From positions 1-7,623 of the forward strand of contig CAZEAN010000193.1 of assembly GCA_964510225.1 (NCBI GenBank): a DNA stretch of 7,623 bases, in the 5' to 3' direction. Source of the stretch: CAZEAN01 sp964510225. GTDB lineage: Bacteria > Planctomycetota > Planctomycetia > Isosphaerales > Isosphaeraceae. Under the pieces are notes generated by a model that did no database searches, was not told where the DNA came from, and saw nothing but the letters and a program-made list of their open reading frames with translations. Below are positions 1 to 4,482 of the stretch, piece by piece. The position numbers and the translations under genes are program-made. How positions within the stretch are numbered: position 1 is the stretch's first letter; every line of letters begins with the position of its first letter.

Positions 1-312
1 GTTACCCTGCATTTTCCGGTCACTCGTGCAGTTCAGGTTCCTGTCACCGTGATGACGACTCGATGTCGCCCCGTTACTGAAACAGTGACTCGCCAAGTTC
101 CGGTTGTCGTCCCGGTTCAGGTTCCGGTGACAACCTACAAGTGCGTCCCTCGTCAGGTGGTCAAGAAGGTCCCGGTTACTCGGACCATCATGGTTCCGGT
201 TCAGCCCGTTCCGGTCCATCCTGCTCCGGTTCATCATGCTCCCGCGACCATGCCCGTGATGCACAAGCCAGCTCCTCATGCTTCGGGCCAGTTGGTTTCG
301 ACACAATCGTAA
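1..312 (+). CDS. Val/Pro-rich YTV-type repeat protein, C-terminal fragment
   Basis: The frame is open from the first base of the window to a TAA at 310-312, so this is the last 103 residues of a longer gene whose start lies outside. An internal GTG/ATG pair at 49-54 is unlikely to be the real start because the same repeat pattern (FPVTRAVQVPVTVM) continues upstream of it. The visible part is almost entirely short repeats of the form VPV, VTxTVTRQVPV and VPVxVPVTTYKCVPRQVVKKVPVTRT, followed by a Pro/His/Ala-rich tail (PVPVHPAPVHHAPA) and a polar end. This resembles the YTV repeat proteins known from planctomycetes, whose function is not established; many are thought to be exported or cell-surface proteins. 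At DNA level the unit GTTCCGGT recurs several times. Signal peptide and N-terminal domain cannot be seen. A hairpin terminator follows. The repeat type is clear; the exact family assignment is moderately sure. Confidence 0.75.
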   Translation, partial: VTLHFPVTRAVQVPVTVMTTRCRPVTETVTRQVPVVVPVQVPVTTYKCVPRQVVKKVPVTRTIMVPVQPVPVHPAPVHHAPATMPVMHKPAPHASGQLVSTQS

Positions 313-356
313 TTTTGAACGTTGGATCGGTTCTGTAAACTAGGCAAGACATTGAT

Positions 357-394
357 AACCGACGGGCCATTTTTCTTTGGTCCGTCGGTTTCTT
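357..394 (+). terminator. Hairpin terminator between converging genes
   Basis: A 13-bp stem (357-369 pairs with 378-390, with a single G-U pair) encloses an 8-nt T-rich loop (370-377) and is followed by TCTT. It sits 44 bp after the stop of the repeat protein and 40 bp beyond the stop of the minus-strand gene, so it may serve both converging genes. The U-tract is short on either strand, so efficiency is uncertain, but the stem is long and nearly perfect. Confidence 0.75.
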
Positions 395-433
395 GCGTAC
401 GAGATTGGCATAAAACCGTGAGCGAAATAATTT

Positions 434-1837
434 CTATGATTTCTGATGAAGAATGAGTCGCGTGAGGTAGTCGCGTGCGGCATTGGCGTGTGTCAGAAAA
501 GCGGAGAGGAGTTCTGAATCGTTCAGCTCATTGGCCTCGAATTTGAGAAGTGCCCGTTGCTTCAGGGTACCGAGCTCTTGCTGGAGACCGATCAGCTCAT
601 CAAGGTTGGGTGCGGCGGAAAGTTCAATGGCCTGGCCACGGCGTTCGATCTCCGCGACCTGGACGAGGTAGGCTTCGAGGCGTTCGTCGCGGGCGCGGTG
701 CGACCGTCGACGGAGCCATTGGACCAAGAGGAAGAGACAACCGAGGATCGGGCTTCCGATGGTGACGGCTTTCTCAAGGTCTTCCTTGATTTCTTGGGTG
801 ACTAGAGGTTGATCGCGTTGAAGGTACTCAGTAACACCATCATGGATCGGGAGTTCCTGAAGTTTTGGATTCCGGAGTCGTTCATCCAGAGCAGTTGGCT
901 CTAGTCGATTGAATTCAGATGCCGCCAAGGTCTGAAGGAGTCGCTCAATTGCTTCGTTGGGAAGATCGGCACGAGCTATCAGCAAGAGTCGAGTTCCTAG
1001 GGTCGCTATGTCTGCCTCAGGTTCATGGTGGTTATTGCCGTACGAATGCGCGGGGATGATCGCAGGGACGATCGCAGAACGATCGAGCAGATCGTCGTCG
1101 TCCGTAGCTCCGATCCATCGGAAGGCTTCGGCGAAAGGGATCGGGACGAGCTGGTAACCGTGTTGTTGCACAAGATGGTCTGCGACGGGTGAACCGATCG
1201 TCGAGACCGTAAAGACCGCGTCCGGCAGCTCTTCCGTGTCGAGGTCGTTTGACTCCAACTCCTTGTAGCTTACGGAGGTAGCAACGCAGCATCGCGACCC
1301 GAGATTGGATGAGTTGGCCTCATCAATAGGATCAAGCCCTCCGTGTCGGAGAACCTCAAATGCGAGTGCCCGGGTCCCACTGCCGACGCTGCTCAGGTTC
1401 ACGCGGTATCCTTCTAAGTTTCCGAGGTCCCTGGCGACCTCGAGGGAGAGTGATGGGCGGACGAGGAGGTGAAGTGGCTCGATATGGAGTGGGGCGACTT
1501 GCCTTACTGCTGCCGTTGCCGTCGGGTAGAGCCCGCCTTGAACCATCGCGAGATCAGCCTCTCCTTCCTGTACCGCTGCAAGTGCGTCGAGCGAGCCGGT
1601 GGTTGTGACGAGTTCTAGGATCAGACCATTGCGTTGCGCACGCTTCGCTAACGCAATCGCGAGCCCATGTCGACGCCCAAAACCATCACCCGCAGTGATC
1701 TTCAAGGCGTAGGACGGGGCGGGACGCCCTTGCGTTGCGAGTACGAGAGCAGCAAGGGTGAGGGTTACCATCGCAAGACCGGCGATCAGCCAAGGGTCTT
1801 GGAGTCGAGAGCTGAGGAAGCGCCGGACGTTCAGCAT
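434..1837 (-). CDS. Membrane-anchored TAXI-family solute-binding protein
   Basis: 467 residues from the ATG at 1837. N-terminal hydrophobic segment at about 17-36 (WLIAGLAMVTLTLAALVLAT) acts as signal anchor. Residues about 46-345 match the TAXI/NMT1-like periplasmic binding fold: ITAGDGFGRRHGLAIALAK at the start, VTTTGSLDALAAVQEGEADLA, a GSGTR motif at 152-156, and an IHDGVTEYL block at 331-339 equivalent to the HPGAxxYY region near the end of TAXI proteins. A second hydrophobic stretch follows at about 360-375 (TIGSPILGCLFLLVQWL), then an Arg-rich boundary (RRRSHRARDER) and a charged, helical, probably coiled tail to the end. Ordinary TAXI proteins are around 320-340 residues and are secreted binding subunits of TRAP transporters; the added membrane segment and cytoplasmic tail are extra. 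No TRAP permease gene is in view, so a transport role is unproven; sensing is an alternative. A TTG at 1849 could extend the protein by 4 residues, but that codon overlaps the ribosome binding site, so the ATG is preferred. Confidence 0.85.
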   Translation of the reverse strand: MLNVRRFLSSRLQDPWLIAGLAMVTLTLAALVLATQGRPAPSYALKITAGDGFGRRHGLAIALAKRAQRNGLILELVTTTGSLDALAAVQEGEADLAMVQGGLYPTATAAVRQVAPLHIEPLHLLVRPSLSLEVARDLGNLEGYRVNLSSVGSGTRALAFEVLRHGGLDPIDEANSSNLGSRCCVATSVSYKELESNDLDTEELPDAVFTVSTIGSPVADHLVQQHGYQLVPIPFAEAFRWIGATDDDDLLDRSAIVPAIIPAHSYGNNHHEPEADIATLGTRLLLIARADLPNEAIERLLQTLAASEFNRLEPTALDERLRNPKLQELPIHDGVTEYLQRDQPLVTQEIKEDLEKAVTIGSPILGCLFLLVQWLRRRSHRARDERLEAYLVQVAEIERRGQAIELSAAPNLDELIGLQQELGTLKQRALLKFEANELNDSELLSAFLTHANAARDYLTRLILHQKS

Positions 1838-1843
1838 GGCGGT

Positions 1844-1847
1844 CTCC
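1844..1847 (-). promoter_or_regulatory. Ribosome binding site of the TAXI gene
   Basis: GGAG on the minus strand, 6 nt before the ATG at 1837. Because it directly follows and overlaps the alternative TTG codon at 1849-1847, it decides in favour of the ATG start. Confidence 0.6.
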
Positions 1848-1982
1848 AAAGCCGGTTAGGATCGTTGCTGTTGCCAATTGGTAGGGGGGTTATCACCGAT
1901 TTCGTTGTAGTTCTCACAGTTATCTTAGTGATTTTCTGGGGGACTTGAGGTAAGCGATTCCGAGTGAATGACTCAGAGGAAC

Positions 1983-2000
1983 TATAAGGGAAGACTTCCC
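1983..2000 (+). promoter_or_regulatory. TATAAG box with adjoining palindrome upstream of the thioredoxin gene
   Basis: Within the 208-bp divergent spacer (1838-2045), TATAAG at 1983-1988 resembles a -10 element and runs into a perfect inverted repeat GGGAAG-A-CTTCCC (1988-2000), about 45 bp before the thioredoxin start. No good -35 hexamer stands at 16-18 bp upstream; the nearest candidate TTCCGA (1958-1963) is 19 bp away. The palindrome could be an operator or a leader hairpin. A second short palindrome, CCAATTGG, is at 1874-1881 nearer the TAXI gene. Nothing else in the spacer is convincing, and no clear promoter for the TAXI gene was found. Confidence 0.25.
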
Positions 2001-2036
2001 GGTGGTAGTCTGTAACTCGCCGCATTACTCTGACCC

Positions 2037-2040
2037 GAGG
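2037..2040 (+). promoter_or_regulatory. Ribosome binding site of the thioredoxin-like gene
   Basis: GAGG 5 nt before the ATG at 2046. It supports this start codon over any later one. Confidence 0.55.
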
Positions 2041-2045
2041 TTCCG

Positions 2046-2609
2046 ATGCTGGACTGGTCATCGATCTTCAACGAATCGTTGCCCTACGAGGCGTTTCTCG
2101 ATCGGTATGGATCAGATTCCGATCGCGCAAAGTGGGCGGCTACCCACGCTGGCGTGACGATCACGGACTCCGACCGTGAGTTGATCGAGAGCTTCGTTCG
2201 TCGGATGCCGATCCTTTGTATGGCAGGCGCTTGGTGCGGCGACTGCGTTCATCAGTGCCCGATTCTGGAGACGATTGCGCGACTGAATCCTCAGGCGCTG
2301 GAGCTTCGCTTCATTGATCGCGATGCCCGCGAAGACGTCGCCGATGCGCTTAGCGTGAACGGCGGGCGTCGGGTCCCGGCTGTCCTCTTCCTCAACGAAG
2401 ATTTTCAAGAGGTTGCCCGCTTCGGCGACCGGACCCTTGCACGCTATCGAATTCTTGCTGCAGAGCAACTGGGCCCGAGTTGCCCAACTGGTCTCCCGCC
2501 CGACGGTAGCGAATTCGCCGCCGTCACGGCCGAATGGGTAAATCAGTTCGAACGGGCCCAGCTAATCCTCCGCCTCTCACCCAAATTCCGTGAGAAGTAC
2601 GGCGATTGA
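2046..2609 (+). CDS. Thioredoxin-fold family protein with WCGDC site
   Basis: 187 residues. The core is a thioredoxin fold: strand PILCMAGAW, then W63-C64-G65-D66-C67, an extra Cys at 71 (CVHQCPILETIA), strand LELRFIDRD at 86-93, and the cis-proline loop RRVPAVLFL around P111. The CxxC pair with WCGDC and the extended N- and C-termini fit the Thioredoxin_9 group rather than classic WCGPC thioredoxin; Asp in the active-site dipeptide is a feature of that group. Members are thought to act as cytoplasmic thiol-disulfide oxidoreductases, although substrates are largely unknown. There is no signal peptide or membrane segment, so a cytoplasmic place is likely. The C-terminal part (about 140-187) is helical and lies outside the minimal fold. 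The gene stands alone: it diverges from the TAXI gene and converges on the next gene with a 47-bp gap, in which I see no strong terminator. Family is secure, specific role is not. Confidence 0.88.
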   Translation: MLDWSSIFNESLPYEAFLDRYGSDSDRAKWAATHAGVTITDSDRELIESFVRRMPILCMAGAWCGDCVHQCPILETIARLNPQALELRFIDRDAREDVADALSVNGGRRVPAVLFLNEDFQEVARFGDRTLARYRILAAEQLGPSCPTGLPPDGSEFAAVTAEWVNQFERAQLILRLSPKFREKYGD

Positions 2610-2656
2610 TTTAAAAACGCAGTCGCAGCGCATTGTCACGCGATCAGTCTGTGGCT

Positions 2657-3406
2657 TCAAGGGCACTCGTCATAACTTGCCAGGAAGATGTATCCTGGTT
2701 CGTTCGCGTTGCGGCACTGCGTTCCTGAATCAATTTCTTTCTTGATGTAATAAGTGTTTTTGCTTGGTGTATCTGAATAGTTCAGATACCAAATGCCGTC
2801 GTAAAATCCTATGAGTCCCGAAGTTACACAGAAGGGGTCGCCAGGAGTTACGCAGGCTTCATCTCTAATCGTGGGGCGGTCCAATGCACCTGGATCTGAC
2901 GCCGATCGCATTGGATAACACAATTGGTGCCGAAACGTATATTCCTGTCTGGCATTAGGGCCAGTTCGGATCTTTTTAGTAACTGTGGCAGTGGGATGAT
3001 AGCGGCAATCTTCTAACATATTCGGGCTGAGCGTGAGACCTTTCGTCTGGATATATTGAGTATCGTACGAGTCAGGAGCCTCGTCTGAGGTGCCGGCATC
3101 AACACTCACAAGTCGAGGAACTACGCCGTTAAACCCTGTGATGAAATCATCGAATTGATACAGTTTGACCCCGACCCGCCCTCCGCCCGCTATGGGCTCA
3201 TAGATCACGATTTCCCCATTCGGTCCATCACCTTGGATCAGTGAGACTTGTTGCGGTACGGGAAACGGAAAGAGGTTAAAAAACCGGATGTCTCTCATGT
3301 CGACCAAGATTTCATCCACTTCTTCGTATCGATGGATGATTTCTTGGCCTTTGATCAGGGCTCGGATGGTTGCGTCTGATTGAGTCTTACTCTTGGGATC
3401 ATTCAT
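2657..3406 (-). CDS. Unknown-family protein, paralog A (downstream copy)
   Basis: 249 residues from the ATG at 3406. I do not recognise the family. It is clearly related to the protein encoded at 3606-4388: shared blocks, in this protein's numbering, are LIQGDGPNGEIVIYEP (56-71), LYQF (82-85), VPRL (96-99), TQYIQTKGLTLSP (116-128), LEDCRYHPTATVTKKI (131-146), YTFRHQL (156-162), TIRDEAC (179-185), YYIKKE (219-224) and YIFLASYDECP (239-249). Three cysteines are conserved in both (C134, C185, C248); this copy has additional ones at 163, 193 and 231. There is no signal peptide or membrane segment; many aromatic and short beta-type stretches suggest a beta-rich globular protein. A GTG at 3460 would add 18 residues, but the ATG at 3406 has GGAG 8 nt upstream, the same arrangement as in the paralog, and is chosen for that reason. 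It is the last gene of the minus-strand series starting with the kinase, although 199 bp separate it from the paralog, so a promoter of its own is possible. Confidence 0.82.
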   Translation of the reverse strand: MNDPKSKTQSDATIRALIKGQEIIHRYEEVDEILVDMRDIRFFNLFPFPVPQQVSLIQGDGPNGEIVIYEPIAGGGRVGVKLYQFDDFITGFNGVVPRLVSVDAGTSDEAPDSYDTQYIQTKGLTLSPNMLEDCRYHPTATVTKKIRTGPNARQEYTFRHQLCYPMRSASDPGALDRPTIRDEACVTPGDPFCVTSGLIGFYDGIWYLNYSDTPSKNTYYIKKEIDSGTQCRNANEPGYIFLASYDECP

Positions 3407-3605
3407 TGTCGAAACTCCAGTTGAGTACGTGTTAATCCTCGTTTGATCAGAGTCGAGCACGCTTTACTGAGCTGAGGCCACTGCAATCACTACCGAGTCG
3501 GGCAAGTAGCCGTTCGAAGGCGCCAGCGTTGCACTGCTCTTCTTACCACAACGATCTGAGAAATGCACGAGTAAATAAGCTTGTTATGTATGGAATCTCT
3601 GAACA
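3407..3605 (-). other. 199-bp spacer between the two paralog genes
   Basis: No reading frame of note, no clear terminator hairpin and no convincing promoter hexamers were found. The part next to paralog B (about 3561-3600) is AT-rich and could contain a promoter for paralog A, but I could not identify one. Confidence 0.4.
3415..3418 (-). promoter_or_regulatory. Ribosome binding site deciding the start of paralog A
   Basis: GGAG on the minus strand, 8 nt before ATG 3406. The spacing equals that of the paralog B and kinase genes. It argues against the upstream GTG at 3460. Confidence 0.6.
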
Positions 3606-4388
3606 TTACGAGCATTCTGGTTCGTAATTAGTCAGAAAGAAGTATGTTGGTTCGTAATTGATCCGGCTCCGCTGATTTTCGAACTCTTTGGCGATGTAGA
3701 AAGCACTAGCGCCATCATCCGGAAAGAGCACTTCCCAGAGGGCAACTCGACGTGAACTCTTTACGAGTTTGACATCTGAAAACCCGCAGTTGAAGTCTCC
3801 GATAGTTGATTGGTTCAAGACTTGGGCGGTTGGTTCTGTCTCTGTCCGCCGAGGGGATGGCAACTGGTGTCGGAACGTGTATCGTTGGCCACCGATCGTC
3901 TTGGTCACGACAGCCGTTGGATGAAACCTGCACGCTTCGAGGGTCCGTGGTGTGATCGGGTTGCTTGGGGAAAGACAGAGTCCCTGGGTTTTGACGTATT
4001 GTGTTGGTGTCAGAGTTGCCGGATGACCGTTGGGATTGATCGTGTTCTGAGAGAGATTGGGAGTCCGTAATCGAGGCACAAACCGCGTTCGAGGGGGAAC
4101 CGTGGAAGGATCAGCAAACTGATATAATTGAATACTGATGCGGTAGCCGGCGCCTGGATACGGTTCATAAATGACGATCTCTCCATTGTCACCATCACCT
4201 GCAATGAGTGAAGCAATGACCGGGGCCGGGCGTTGCAGCACACCGCGGATCCGAACCTGTCGTCCCGGCGTAGTGTTCGCACGGATAGGAGTGGTTGTTC
4301 CTTCGTCGGAGTTTCCCTCAATGCCGTTACGTAGCTCTGTGTCGTCTTCCTCGCAGCAATTGTCGGCACGCGACTCTGAATCGCACAT
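3606..4388 (-). CDS. Unknown-family protein, paralog B (upstream copy)
   Basis: 260 residues, ATG at 4388, TAA at 3606-3608. I do not recognise the family. The N-terminal 45 or so residues are low-complexity and acidic, with three cysteines (C2, C11, C12 in MCDSESRADNCCEEDD) and a Thr-rich stretch (TTTPIRANTTPGR, 31-43); these are absent from paralog A, whose first 50 residues differ. The rest is homologous to paralog A: LIAGDGDNGEIVIYEP (61-76), LYQF (88-91), VPRL (104-107), TQYVKTQGLCLSP (129-141), LEACRFHPTAVVTKTI (150-165), YTFRHQL (170-176), TIGDFNC (195-201), FYIAKE (230-235) and YFFLTNYEPECS (249-260). Conserved cysteines are C153, C201 and C259. No signal peptide or membrane segment is visible, so both copies appear cytoplasmic. 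The gene starts 88 bp after the kinase stop, on the same strand, and is likely cotranscribed with it. The two copies have diverged considerably outside the blocks, so the duplication is not recent. Confidence 0.85.
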   Translation of the reverse strand: MCDSESRADNCCEEDDTELRNGIEGNSDEGTTTPIRANTTPGRQVRIRGVLQRPAPVIASLIAGDGDNGEIVIYEPYPGAGYRISIQLYQFADPSTVPPRTRFVPRLRTPNLSQNTINPNGHPATLTPTQYVKTQGLCLSPSNPITPRTLEACRFHPTAVVTKTIGGQRYTFRHQLPSPRRTETEPTAQVLNQSTIGDFNCGFSDVKLVKSSRRVALWEVLFPDDGASAFYIAKEFENQRSRINYEPTYFFLTNYEPECS

Positions 4389-4396
4389 CGAAGAAT

Positions 4397-4402
4397 CTCC
4401 TT
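4397..4402 (-). promoter_or_regulatory. Ribosome binding site of paralog B
   Basis: AAGGAG on the minus strand, 8 nt before ATG 4388. This is the strongest Shine-Dalgarno match in the window and fixes the start of the gene. Confidence 0.7.
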
Positions 4403-4434
4403 CAGAATTGGTAAGATCAGTTACGGTGCAGGCA

Positions 4435-4482
4435 AACTAACGGACTTTCGAATCGATGATCCGCGAGAAGATCTCGTTAGTT
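4435..4482 (-). repeat. Inverted repeat across the kinase stop codon
   Basis: AACTAACG (4435-4442) and CGTTAGTT (4475-4482) are perfect 8-bp inverted copies 32 bp apart; the right arm contains the kinase stop codon (4477-4479). Between them CGAGA-AGA-TCTCG (4464-4476) forms a competing short hairpin. There is no T-run after it on the minus strand, so it does not look like a standard terminator. It could shape the mRNA between kinase and paralog B, or be chance. Confidence 0.3.

Noticed and set aside
1831..2061. Minus-strand open frame (76 codons) across the divergent spacer
   Set aside because: It overlaps the starts of both flanking genes, lacks a binding site and its composition is not protein-like.
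2112..2468. 118-codon minus-strand open frame
   Set aside because: It lies opposite the well-supported thioredoxin gene and is a reading-frame shadow.
2610..2656. Possible terminator between the converging thioredoxin and paralog A genes
   Set aside because: Only short imperfect complementary stretches are present, with no stable stem followed by a T-run.
3200..3240. GDGxNGE in the paralogs as an EF-hand or dockerin-type calcium loop
   Set aside because: The DxDxDG spacing is not met, paralog A has Pro where paralog B has Asp, and no exported context is seen.
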